Assembly: GCF_000219605.1 (NCBI RefSeq) | Contig: NC_015740.1 | Span: forward strand, 4,216,001 to 4,280,000 | Reading direction: 5' to 3' | From: Stutzerimonas stutzeri | Lineage (GTDB): Bacteria; Pseudomonadota; Gammaproteobacteria; Pseudomonadales; Pseudomonadaceae | DNA: 64,000 nt | Shown here: positions 1 through 10,027 of the stretch, piece after piece | Position numbering within the stretch: position 1 is the stretch's first letter | Layout of the letters: every line of letters starts with the position of its first letter | The notes under the pieces: model-generated | Told to the model about the DNA's origin: nothing | The model's database searches: none | What the model saw: only the letters and a program-made list of their open reading frames with translations | Made by a program: the position numbers and the translations under genes

Positions 1-260
1 TCACGCTGCGCGACTGGCTGGACGTCGAGGCCGACCTCAAGCTCGTGCTGCACCCGGTGGCCGAGCCGCTGGCAAGCCATGCCAAGCCGCAGAGCCTGGC
101 ATTTCTGATCGGCCCGGAGGGCGGCCTGAGCGATAACGAAGTCGAGCTGGCCAGCGGCCAGGGGTTTCTGCCGGCCCGGCTCGGCCCGCGCGTATTGCGC
201 ACCGAGACCGCACCGGTGGTGGCGTTGAGCGTGGCGCAGCAGCTGTGGGGCGACTTCTAG
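1..260 (+). CDS. rsmE: 16S rRNA m3U1498 methyltransferase RsmE (C-terminal part)
   Basis: Only the last ~86 codons are present; the gene enters from the left edge in frame 3 and ends at the TAG at 258-260. RsmE uses S-adenosylmethionine to methylate N3 of U1498 in 16S rRNA. The visible part is the SPOUT-fold knot: the motif LIGPEGGLS, followed by LGPRVLRTETA, which together form the SAM pocket typical of this family. It is convergent with the chemosensory operon that ends 14 bases downstream. Confidence 0.93.
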   Translation, partial: TLRDWLDVEADLKLVLHPVAEPLASHAKPQSLAFLIGPEGGLSDNEVELASGQGFLPARLGPRVLRTETAPVVALSVAQQLWGDF

Positions 261-273
261 CCGCGGACCGCAG

Positions 274-744
274 TCAGATCAGGCCGGCGTCTGCCAGCTT
301 CTGCTCCAGGCCGACCAGGTCGGGAATACGTGCCTGCATATCACCGAGGTTGACCGCATCCAGCTCCAGCGGTGCAAGTTCCACGTCCGCCCGCGCCAGG
401 CTCGCATCGACCTTGATCGAATGCGGAATGCCCTGCACCAGCAGGGCAATGAACTTGACGTGATCGCGCCCGCCGACAGCGTTGAGCACGGCCACCCGCG
501 CGGCGCTGCCCACCGGCTGCGGCTCGCCGCTGGAGGCGGCCTCGAATGACAGCAATGGCAGACTCAGGTCGCGCCACTGCACCTGGCCGAGAAACCAGGC
601 CGGCATGCCCTGTACCGCCTGTGGCGCACGGTACGGAATCAGCTCGGCTACCGCCACGTTGGGTACCAGCAGCATGCGATCGGCAAGCGGCATCAGCAGC
701 CCGGTAAGGCTTTCCGCGTCCTGAGAAATGACCGTCTGACTCAT
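274..744 (-). CDS. chpC: CheW-like adaptor ChpC
   Basis: A 156-residue CheW-domain protein, last gene of the Chp operon. CheW-type adaptors couple methyl-accepting receptors to a CheA kinase; ChpC is thought to be an accessory adaptor of the Pil/Chp system that controls twitching motility and cAMP. A CheW-like fold is seen across most of its length (VPNVAVAELIPYR near the N-terminus, then GQVQWRDLSLPLLSFE). Its start overlaps the end of chpB by 4 bases, indicating translational coupling. Assignment rests on the CheW-like sequence and on position after chpB, as in P. aeruginosa. Confidence 0.85.
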   Translation of the reverse strand: MSQTVISQDAESLTGLLMPLADRMLLVPNVAVAELIPYRAPQAVQGMPAWFLGQVQWRDLSLPLLSFEAASSGEPQPVGSAARVAVLNAVGGRDHVKFIALLVQGIPHSIKVDASLARADVELAPLELDAVNLGDMQARIPDLVGLEQKLADAGLI

Positions 745-1793
745 GAATTATCCCGTTGAAAAGACGTGGTGGGCGCCCCGGCCTGGTTCACCAGATGATT
801 GACTAGCGCCTGCGCCAGTTCTCGCGGATCGCCGCTGTAGGAGCTGTAACCGCCCTCGCGAAGGTTGTCCGGCATGCTCGAGCAGGCGCAGGAGTCGGCG
901 CGCTGCGTCCATACCTTGCCGCCCTGACGCAGCACGTACGCCGCCGCGGCACTGCCGTCGCTACCCATGCCGCTGAAGGCAATGACACCGCAGCGGCCGC
1001 CGAACTGCTGGGCCAGGTTCAGCATCATCTGGTCGATCGAGGGGCTGTACGGCTCTGGCCAGCAGCGGCCGGTCAGGCGCGCGCTGCCATCGTCCTCGAA
1101 CGCCAGCTCCTCAGTGATCGGGGCGATTACCACCTCGCCGCAGCGAACCGGCTCACCCGGGCGGACCTGCCGCACCTGCCACTGGCTATGGCGCCCCACG
1201 GCCTGGGACAGCGCCGACTCGAAGCTCGCCTCGATATGCTGGGCGTAGACGAAGCCCACCGGCAACCCGCCGGGCAAGGCATCCAGAAAGGCCTTCACCG
1301 CCTCCGGCCCGCCCAGCGAGGCTGCCAGCAGCCAGACCTGATGTGCCGGTTCTCCGGCACGCAGCGCGGAATCGGCCAGCACTGCAGGCAGCGTCAGTCG
1401 CTCCGGACGCTGCCCTTCACCCTGCAACACGTCCAGCCGTGGCCCGACGGCACGCGACGGATCGCCCACCAGGCGCTTGAGCTTGCTGAACAGGCTGCGC
1501 TCCCAGCGTGGGTAGAACTCCGAATGGCGTTCCGGCGCATGCCCTTCGCCGAACAGCACTCGCGTGGTGTCGCGCTCCAGCAAGGCATCCACCAGCGGGG
1601 AGTCTTCGGTCTGGGCCAGATCCACCAGCCACAGGTCCGCTTCGGTGCTATCCAGATCGGCAGGTTCAAGGCGCGCCGGGTCGTTGTTCAGCACCACCTG
1701 ATAGCCACTTCCGGTCAACGCCTGCTGCAGCACGTGACGCTGCAGCGAGGTATCGGCGAGTACCGCAATACGGGTGGAGAGCACTTCAGACAT
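741..1793 (-). CDS. chpB: protein-glutamate methylesterase ChpB (CheB-like)
   Basis: A 350-residue protein that should remove methyl groups from the PilJ receptor. The C-terminal half is a CheB methylesterase domain with the three expected catalytic elements: the serine in LLAASLGGPE, the histidine in YAQHIE and the aspartate in SGMGSDG. The N-terminal ~120 residues look like a diverged receiver: a (V)LADTS start and a LWLVDLAQ strand are recognisable, but key phosphorylation features are weak, so control by phosphorylation is uncertain. The start overlaps the chpA stop by 8 bases. Confidence 0.9.
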   Translation of the reverse strand: MSEVLSTRIAVLADTSLQRHVLQQALTGSGYQVVLNNDPARLEPADLDSTEADLWLVDLAQTEDSPLVDALLERDTTRVLFGEGHAPERHSEFYPRWERSLFSKLKRLVGDPSRAVGPRLDVLQGEGQRPERLTLPAVLADSALRAGEPAHQVWLLAASLGGPEAVKAFLDALPGGLPVGFVYAQHIEASFESALSQAVGRHSQWQVRQVRPGEPVRCGEVVIAPITEELAFEDDGSARLTGRCWPEPYSPSIDQMMLNLAQQFGGRCGVIAFSGMGSDGSAAAAYVLRQGGKVWTQRADSCACSSMPDNLREGGYSSYSGDPRELAQALVNHLVNQAGAPTTSFQRDNS

Positions 1794-4700
1794 CGGCGTG
1801 GACCAGGCGCTGGATGGCCTCGAGCAGGACGGACTCCTGGTACGGCTTGCCCAGGTATTCGTTGACGCCGATGCTCAACGCGCGATCCCGGTGCTTCTCG
1901 CCGGTACGCGAAGTGATCATGACGATCGGCAGGTCCTTGAGGCGCTCGTCATGGCGCACCAGCGTGGCGACCTCGAAGCCGTCCATGCGAGGCATCTCGA
2001 TATCCAGCAGCATGATGTCCGGCTTGCGCTCCTGCAGCTGGGTGATCGCATCCACCCCATCCTTGGCGGTCAGCACGTTCATGCCGTTGCGCTCCAGCAG
2101 GCGGCTGGTGACCTTGCGCACAGTGACCGAGTCGTCGACCACCATGACCAACGTCGGCCGCTCGCTTTCCACCTCGACGGATTCGGGCAGCTGATCGATC
2201 AGCCTCGGCTGTTGCTGCTGAATGATCTGATGCGCATGCAGGACACGAATGGTGGCCAGCAGATCGAGAATCACCACCACGCGACCGTCGCCGAGGATGG
2301 TCGCGCCGGAGATGCCATGGACGCCGGCGAACTGCGGGCCGAGGCTCTTCACCACGATCTCGCGCGAGCCGGCCAGGCTGTCGACCTGCACCGCGACACT
2401 GTGCTCCTTGGAGCGCACCAGAATCACCGGCAGCGGCAGACTCTGTCCGACCAGCTTCGGCTTCTGCCCGTTGTTCAGCAGATCGCCGAGGTAACGCAGC
2501 TCGTAGGCCTGACCGGCATATTCGAAGCGCGGCGCATCCGGCTGGTAGTAAGCCTCCAGCTCGTACGGCGAAACCCGCACGATACCTTCGATGGTGTTCA
2601 GCGGGATCGCATAGAGGTCCTCGCCCGAGTAGACCATCAGCGCCCGGTTGACCGACACCGTGAACGGCAGGCGAATCAGGAAACGCGTGCCCTGGCCCAG
2701 CGTCGATTCGATGCTCATGGAGCCACCGAGCTGCTTGACCTCCGAATGCACGACGTCCATGCCGACACCACGGCCGGAGATCTGCGTGACGCGCTCGGCG
2801 GTGGAGAAACCGGCCTCGAGGATGAATTGCAGGATCTCGTGTTCGGACAGACCGCTGTCGGCGGACATCAGGCCGCGTTCGATCGCCTTGCGCCGCACCG
2901 CCTCGAGGTTGATGCCGCCACCGTCGTCCGTCAGCGTCAGGACGATATCGCCGCCTTCACGCGCCAGATCCAGGCGGATCGTGCCCTGCTCGGATTTGCC
3001 GGCGGCACGGCGCCGTTCGACCGACTCGATACCGTGGTCCACGGCATTGCGCAGCATATGCTCCAGCGGCGCGACGATTCGCTCGAGCACGCTGCGGTCC
3101 ATCTCGCCGGTGGCGTTGCCGACCAGGAACTCGACCTGCTTGCCGAGTTCACCGGCCACCTGCCGGACGATACGACGCAGACGCGGCACCAGCCGCTCGA
3201 AGGGCACCATGCGCGTACGCATGAGGCCTTCCTGAAGCTCGGTATTGACGCGTGCTTGCTGCAGCAGCAGGGTTTCGGCATCGCGGTTACGCGCAGCGAG
3301 GGTTTCCTTCAGGTCGAGCAAGTCGGAGGCCGACTCGAACAGCGCCCGGGACAGCTGCTGCAGCTGCGAATGGCGGTCCATCTCCAGCGGATCGAAATCG
3401 TCATAGCCGGCCCGCTCGGCCTCGGCCTGATAACGGCTGAGAATCTGCGCCTGGGTTTCGGTATCCAGCCGGCGCAGCTGATCGCGCACGCGCTCGATGG
3501 TCGCTTCCATTTCGCCGAGCGTGAACCCGACGTCGCTGACTTGCTGCTCCACTCGACCCCGGAAGATCGAGGTTTCACCAGCCAGGTTGACAAGCCCTTC
3601 CAGCAGTTCCGCCGGCACCTTGACCAGTTCCTGTGGTGCTCGACGCGCAGCGGCTTCCTGAGCGGCCTGCTGGGCGCGCCGAATAAACGGCAGGACCTTT
3701 GCCGGCGCAGCGCTTGGCGCCGGCTGGCTGCTCGCCGCAATGATCGGCTGCGGCAGTGTCAGCGGCTCGCTCGGCAACGGCGACTCGGTCTCCTGCAGCT
3801 CCGCATGCTGTGGCTCCGAATACAGCGGCTCGGCGCTATCGCTGGCAAGGCTGTCGCGCAACTGCTCGACGTCCTTGAGCAGCGCGTCATAACCCTGTTG
3901 TACATCGAGGAACAGACTGTCCGGCCAGGGGGCGCCCTGTTGCTGCGCCTCGCTCAGGCGCTGCTCCAGATCATGGGCCATGTTGCCCAGGGCAGTCTGC
4001 CCCGCCAGGCGTGCCCCGCCCTTGAGGGTGTGCAACACGCGAAGCATGTCAGCCAGGGGCGCCGCGTCCTCGCGGCCAGCATCCCAGCGGCCCAGGGCCG
4101 ACTCCATCTCTTCCAGCAGGTCGTCCGCTTCCTCGACGAAGATATCGAGGATCTCGGCCTCGGCCGACTGCTGCGCATCCTCCTGCGCAGCCTTCAGCGA
4201 TACGCTGCTGGGGATGCTCAGCTGTTCCTCGGGGTTGTTGCGAAATCGGCGAATCGTCTCGATCAGCGCATCACCGCTAGGAATCGGATTGTGCGCCCGC
4301 ACCGCTTCGAGCATCTCCGCCAGACGGTCCTGGCAGGCCTGCAGGAGGCCGAACAGCTCGGAACTGGCTCGGTAGCTGCCCGCGCACAGCCCCTCATAGA
4401 GAAACTCGAGTTCATGGGCGAGATCACCGATCTCGCGGATATCCGCCATCCGTGCGCCACCTTTGAGGGTGTGCAGGTCCCGCTGCAGTGCTTCGAGCTC
4501 GAAGCTGTTGTCGACATCCGCCATCCAGCGCTGTAACCCGCCGGCCGCGCTTTCGATAAGGTCGAAGCCCTCCTCCAGGAAGATCTCCACCAGCTCGGGG
4601 TCGCGATCTACCAGCTCTGGCTGACGATCGACCGCTTCGGCTCGCGGGGCATCCGCAGCCACCTCGAACGAAGCGGGCGCGTCTTCGATTTCAGGCAATT

Positions 4701-5382
4701 CGAGCTCGATCTCGTCCTGCGCTTCGCTGAACGAGGCCTCGGAGGCTTCAACGTCCTCCAGGGGACTGACTGCTTCACCCTCTTCGCTGGTGAATGACTC
4801 ATCGATGTCAGCCAGTGGCAGATCGATGACCTCCATGACCGGAGGCTGGTCCGGCACAGCGTCAAAAGCGTCCTCGCCCTCGAGTGGCTCCTCGAACGTA
4901 TGGGACTCATTACCCTGATCCGGCTGCGCCTCGGCAACTACGTCCTCGGCTTCGAACGCAGGAAAAGCGCCCTGACGAAAGGCGCGCATCGACTCGATCA
5001 GAGCATCGGCGCAGCTCATCGGCAGCTGGCGTTGCAGTTGTTCGAGCTGCAGGGCCAAGTGATCGTGGCTGCGCTGCAACAGCGTCGCCAACTCGACGGA
5101 GTGGACGTAACGGCCGTCGGAGAGACCTTCATAGAGCGATTCAAGCTCGTGCGCCAGGTCACCGATCGGGCGAATGGAGGCCATCCGGGCGCCACCCTTG
5201 AGGGTATGCAGGTCGCGCAATAGCGCCGAGAGGGCCATCTGATTGGCGGGATCGGCAAGCCAGCGATCCAGCGCCTGGCCTGCGCTCTCCATGAGATCGA
5301 CCGCCTCATCGAGAAATATCTCGACCATTTCATGGTCGAGATCATCCTGCGCTTCGTCAACCACAGGATCGGCCGGCCACGC

Positions 5383-5466
5383 TTCGGCTTCGGCTTCGGC
5401 TTCGGCTTCGGCTTCGGCTTCGGCTTCGGCTTCGGCTTCGGCTTCGGCTTCGGCTTCGGCTTCGGC
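5383..5466 (-). repeat. hexanucleotide tandem repeat, 14 copies, inside chpA
   Basis: Fourteen perfect, uninterrupted copies of TTCGGC (plus-strand reading). On the coding strand it encodes a run of 14 Glu-Ala pairs in the linker between the threonine-type phosphotransfer module and the next histidine module. Because the unit is six bases, gain or loss of copies changes linker length but not frame. The purity of the array suggests recent expansion by replication slippage. Confidence 0.95.
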
Positions 5467-5883
5467 TTGCAATTGTGTAACGGGCGCGGGCTCGGCCGCT
5501 GCAACCTGCGGCTCGGCAAATGACTGCGCAAGATCCAGCGGGTCTATCGCCTCGGCCAGCAACGCCTCCAGACGCGCCAGCAGTTCAGACTGCTCGCTGA
5601 CCTGCAGCGCTGCCGCCACCTGGTCCATCATCCCGACCAGCGCTTCATGACCGCGCTCGACATCATCGAAGAAGCGCTCGCTGACGGCGAGTCGGCCCTC
5701 TTCGACGACGGCATACAGGCGCAGCAGGACCTGACACAGGGCCTCCATCTGCGGCAGATCGGCCATCTTGGCACCCTGCCCGAGCGTGGTCAGCTCCTGC
5801 AGCAGGGCGGACAGCTCCTGGCGCTCGGCCGGATGCTCACGCCAGCTGCGCAACAAGTCTTCTGCGTCCAGCAGAATATCCAT

Positions 5884-5900
5884 GCCACGGAGAGAAACAG
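5884..5900 (-). other. chpA: frameshift site in chpA
   Basis: The upstream frame reads ...DPSMIALFLS and then runs into a non-homologous tail (VAWIFCWTQ...) that stops at 5790. The downstream frame resumes as GMDILLDAEDLL, the expected continuation of a phosphotransfer domain helix. Between the codons for FL and for GM there are five bases, where six (two codons) would keep frame. There is no homopolymer run or obvious slippery heptamer, so a one-base deletion is the simplest explanation. Confidence 0.75.
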
Positions 5901-8900
5901 CGCAATCATGCTCGGATCGCGCGCCTCGCCTGCATCGTTCTGCTGGCGGGCACCCGCCTCGACCAGTCGCGCCTGATGCAACGCATGCACCTTGGCCAGG
6001 AACGCGGGAGCCCCTTCGATCGGTGCCAGCGGTTCATGGTCGAGATTGACCAGCCCCTGCCGCAGCAGCGACTCGGCCTCGTGCAGCAACTCGGCTTCCG
6101 CCAGGTCCATCTGGATCAGGTTGGTCTTGAATTCCTTGACCATCTTTTCCAACGGCGTCGCGATTTCCGCAACGGGCAGGATGCCGGCCATGTGCGCACT
6201 GCCCTTGAGGGTGTGCAGCGCGCGCTGCAATGCATCGGTCACCGGTTGGGGCAGGCGCTGCGCGCAATCTGCGAGAAAGCTGACGAGCGTGGTCAGGTGC
6301 GACTCTGCCTCGTTGCGAAAGATTTCCAGCAACTGCGGGTCCAGCGCATCGTCATCGTTTTCAGGCAGAACCGCCTGAGGCGCTTCGGCGATCGGTGCGG
6401 GCTGTGGGTCCACGTCAGGCACAAAGGCCTCGACAACCTCAGCGACGGGCTGAGGCAGCGCTACCGACTGCCCCTTGGCCAGCGCATGTGCGGTGGCGGC
6501 CAATCGATCGACATCGTCACGCTGGCGCTGCGCCTTGGCGGCGAACTCCTCGACCAGCGCTGGCATCAGCTCGACGACGTCACGCACCACCTGCCTGACC
6601 GAGTCGCCGGCGACGATGGTGCGATCCAGGACGCGATTGAGCAGGTTCTCGATGGACCATGCGAGTTCGCCGATGATCAGCGCCCGCACCATCCGCCCGC
6701 TGCCCTTGAGGGTGTGGAATGCACGGCGGACTTCACCCAGTGCATCCTTGTCATCACTGTCGGAGAACCAGCGCGGCAGGTATTCACCGATGGTTTCCAG
6801 GACTTCAGCGGCCTCTTCGATGAAGACTTCAAGCAGGTCTTCATCGACCGGCTCCTCGTCAGCAGGCGGAGGCAGGAGGCTTGGCGGAACATCCTGTGCC
6901 GGCGGATTGATGGCGGTAACCGGCGCGGCCATCACCTGCTCCAGGCTGATTGCCGGCTCGGGTTCGACAACGGGAGCTGCTTCGGGCTGCGTGAAGTCAG
7001 GTAGGGTCACTTCGGGAAGATCGAGCTCGGCAACCTGCGCCACGCTCCAGTCGTCCAGGCTCGGCTCCTCGCCCGCCGTCTCGGCAAGAGCCGGAGCAGC
7101 CGACGACTCATGATCCGGCAGACTGAAGACGATCTCATCGTCCGCGGAGGTTGAATCCCCTAGCGTCCACTCGGGCTCGAATTCCACCGCCTCGATCTCG
7201 GGTTCGGCTTCCGCGGGGTCGAGCAGCAATTGCGACTCGCTGGCGAACGCCGGCTCCGATGCGTCCGGTTGTTCTTCTTCAGAGGACTCGACAAAGGCGA
7301 ACGTCTCGGGACTCACCTCCGGCTCTTCCGGAAGCACTTCGATCTCGTCCAGCGGATCCAGCATCTCGGATTCGGCGATCTGCTCTTCCGGTTGCGGCTT
7401 CTCTTGTCCCAGCGAATAACCCAGGTTCTGCAGACTCTCCTCGGCCACATCGAGAATCAGGTCGCCTTGCGTCCCGCAGTCTTCCGACAGTCGCTCCAGG
7501 TAGTACTCGACGCTGGTGATCGCATCCGCGAGGGTGTCCAGGCTCTGCCAGTCGGGCACAGCCTGGCGGGCCAACAGCTGGTCCTGAATGTAGCTGTTAC
7601 AAGCCTGCAGCAGCGCTGCAGCACGCTCCAGCGGAATCATGGCCAGGCCGCCACGGACCTGGGTCAGCAGATCGGGAACGCGCGCCAGGTGCTCGTGATT
7701 CCATTGCGAGGCGATGAACTCGATGATCGCATCCTTCGCCTGTTCCAGCCCGTTGCGCGCTTCGCGAATAACCAGCTGGTGAATCTGAGCCACATCGGTG
7801 GTCGGCAGATGATTCGCTTCGCTGCGCTCCTCCGCAGGGCCTCCGACCATGCCGGCGAGCGTGGCCTCGACATAGAGCAATGCTCCGGCGATATCCATCA
7901 GCACGGCGTCGTCGGGCGCCTGCCGTCCCTGCGCAACGGACTGGACCAGGGCGATCTGGTCGAGAATGATCTTGCGCGGCTGCGCGAAGCCGAGCACCGC
8001 CAGGGTGTCGGCGATCTGCTTGAGCGGCACTTCGAGGCTCGCAAGCTCGGAAATGACCTTGCGATCGCTGCGCACGAACAGATCAAGACTGTCCTTCACG
8101 CGGACCAGTTCTTCGCACAGTGCCGTGACCACCGAGCGCATCGCGCCTCGGTCCGGGCCAGCCAGCTGGGCGCGTTCCTGATCAACCACGGCGCTGTCCG
8201 GCAGCGCTTCATCGAGGCGATAGTGCTGCTTGAGCGTCTGGATGCGCGGCGTCTGCCCGGGCGCCTTGGCGACATAGAAGAGCAGGTTCTTGATCAACTC
8301 ATCAGGCGCAGCCTGGTTGATACCATCTGCGCCCTCCTCGACTAGCCGCTTGAGCTGCTTGTCCACCTGCCGCAGCAGGGTGCGAACCGATGTGCCGTTG
8401 CTCACACCACCACTGGCCAGGCCTTCGACCAGCCCCGAAGCGATCTGCCAGAGCGCAGCCAGCGGCGCATCCTTGCAAAGCTGTTCCAGGCGGGCAAATA
8501 CCCGAGCCATATAGCCCAGATTGGTCGGAAGATCCTGGTTGCGGATCACGCCCACCAGTGCGACTTGCAGCATCTGGCGCAGCTTGCGCAGCAACGCCGG
8601 CAGCTCCTCGGTGCGCAGGCGCTCGACGGACTCGCGGGAAAGCGCCGGGGTGCGCCCGGAGAGATCGGGCGAGAATAGACTGGTTTCCGAGAGCAGCTTT
8701 TCGCCACGGGCGGCACGCAGATCATTGAGCAACGGCAGGACGACCATCGGCAGGTCGCGACGGGCGCTCTGGATGCGATCCAGATAGACGGGAAGCTGCA
8801 GGATGGCCTGCATCATCACCTCGAGCGCTTCGCCCTGGTTGGCCACGCGGCCTTCGAGCAGCGCACGCGCGAGCTGCTCCATTTCCTCGGCGAGCAGTGC

Positions 8901-9100
8901 CGCGCCGAAGAACTCGACCATCTGCAGAGTGCCATGTACCTGATGCACATAGGTCAGGCAAAAGCTCATCCGAGTCGAGTCCTGTGGATTCTCGACGAAC
9001 GCCTCCAGCGCCTGACGCGCCTGCTTAAGCGTTTCGGCAATCTCGCCTTTCACCCACTCCAGGGCGACATAATCGTGCCGATCACCCATAGCGACTCCGC

Positions 9101-9991
9101 TCATAAACTTTTCCGGGTAAAAGCCAGAACCTGATCATTGGCAACCGGAAGCAGATCCGGATGTTGCCAGCCGACCACCTCGCCTACGCCTATCACCAGC
9201 AGTCCCCCTGGGGCCAGGCACTCGGCCAGGCGATTGAGGATGTCGCGACGACGCCAGCGGCGGAAGTAGATCAACAGGTTCTGGCAAAAAATGACGTCCA
9301 TGCCGGAGATCGGCGAATTCGCCAGCTCCAGCACATTGAGCCTTGCAAAGCAAACGCGTGCAGCGAGATCAGGGACGACTTCAAAACGATCATCGGGTAA
9401 CGACAGGAAGTAGCGCTCACGCAATGCCGGCTCGACCTGCTCCAGCCGACGGGCGCTGTAGACCGCCGCGCGACACTTGGCCAGGGCGCTGAGGCTGATG
9501 TCGGTGCCGGTAACCCCGAAACCCACCTTGGCCGAGCTATGCGCCTGTGCCTCGGCAGCGGTCATCGCCAGCGAGTAGGTTTCCTCGCCACTTGCACAAC
9601 CCACGCTCCATAACGTCAGCGGCCGATCGCCCGCCCTTTGCTCCAGACACTGGTCCAGATGAGCCTTCAGCAACTCGAAGGAAGCGGGATGGCGAAAGAA
9701 GCGCGTCTCCTGGACCGTCAACCGATCCATGAGCGTCGACCATTCGACCGCACCTCGCGGACCGGACGTAACCTGACGATAGTAGGTGGCATAGTCGGGA
9801 GCCCCGACTTCGCGCATCCGTGCACTCAGGTTGGCCTGCAGGAAACTGCGCCGCTGCTCGCTGACGACCATGCCGGAACGCTCTTCGAGAAGCGTCTGCC
9901 AATCATGGAATTCCGCCGGCGACATATCGGCCAGGGGCTCCAATGCCCAGTCCAACCTCGGCTGCATGCCCTGCCCCTCGCTCGTGATCAT
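9101..9991 (-). CDS. pilK: chemotaxis methyltransferase PilK (CheR-like)
   Basis: A 296-residue CheR-type SAM-dependent methyltransferase expected to methylate glutamates of the PilJ receptor, opposing ChpB. The N-terminal helical CheR domain (FHDWQTLLEERSGM, then LSARMREVG) is followed by the methyltransferase domain with LWSVGCASGEETYSLAM (the SAM-binding loop) and DVIFCQNLLIYF (the catalytic Asn-rich motif). Its stop overlaps the chpA start (ATGA). An internal ATG at 9967 (MQPRLDW) is an alternative start and would give ~288 residues, near the length recalled for P. aeruginosa PilK. Confidence 0.9.
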   Translation of the reverse strand: MITSEGQGMQPRLDWALEPLADMSPAEFHDWQTLLEERSGMVVSEQRRSFLQANLSARMREVGAPDYATYYRQVTSGPRGAVEWSTLMDRLTVQETRFFRHPASFELLKAHLDQCLEQRAGDRPLTLWSVGCASGEETYSLAMTAAEAQAHSSAKVGFGVTGTDISLSALAKCRAAVYSARRLEQVEPALRERYFLSLPDDRFEVVPDLAARVCFARLNVLELANSPISGMDVIFCQNLLIYFRRWRRRDILNRLAECLAPGGLLVIGVGEVVGWQHPDLLPVANDQVLAFTRKSL

Positions 9992-10027
9992 CGGCGGCAG
10001 CCATCAATGACTGCCGCACCCATCAAG

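Larger units (their letters stand above)
1786..9104 (-). pseudogene. chpA: ChpA, giant hybrid chemotaxis kinase of type IV pili, frameshifted
   Basis: ChpA is the CheA-type kinase of the Pil/Chp system that phosphorylates PilG and PilH. Here it lies in two overlapping frames: an N-terminal frame from 9104 (stop at 5790) and a C-terminal frame from 5883 to 1786. Together they span ~2440 codons, close to the ~2470 residues of the P. aeruginosa protein. Reading 5' to 3', there are phosphotransfer-like modules with HQVHGT, FHTLKGSGRM, LHTLKGSAHM, a degenerate LTTLGQGAKM (Thr for His) and three HTLKGGAR sites, then the dimerisation/ATPase region (LEHMLRNAVDHGIE, GRGVGMDVV), a CheW-like segment, and a receiver with MLLDIEMPRMDG. 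The break is a net one-base loss just upstream of an ATG at 5883. That ATG has no good ribosome site. The gene start overlaps the pilK stop (ATGA). A true mutation, a sequencing error and a programmed shift cannot be told apart from one sequence. Confidence 0.85.

Noticed and set aside
1774..4536. 920-codon open frame on the plus strand
   Set aside because: It is antisense to chpA; its composition (Gln/His/Leu/Arg-rich, no domains) is what the reverse complement of a high-GC gene gives.
5383..5466. hexamer array as a CRISPR or phase-variable on/off switch
   Set aside because: Units are six bases without spacers, and copy changes keep the reading frame, so it is neither a CRISPR nor an on/off frame switch.
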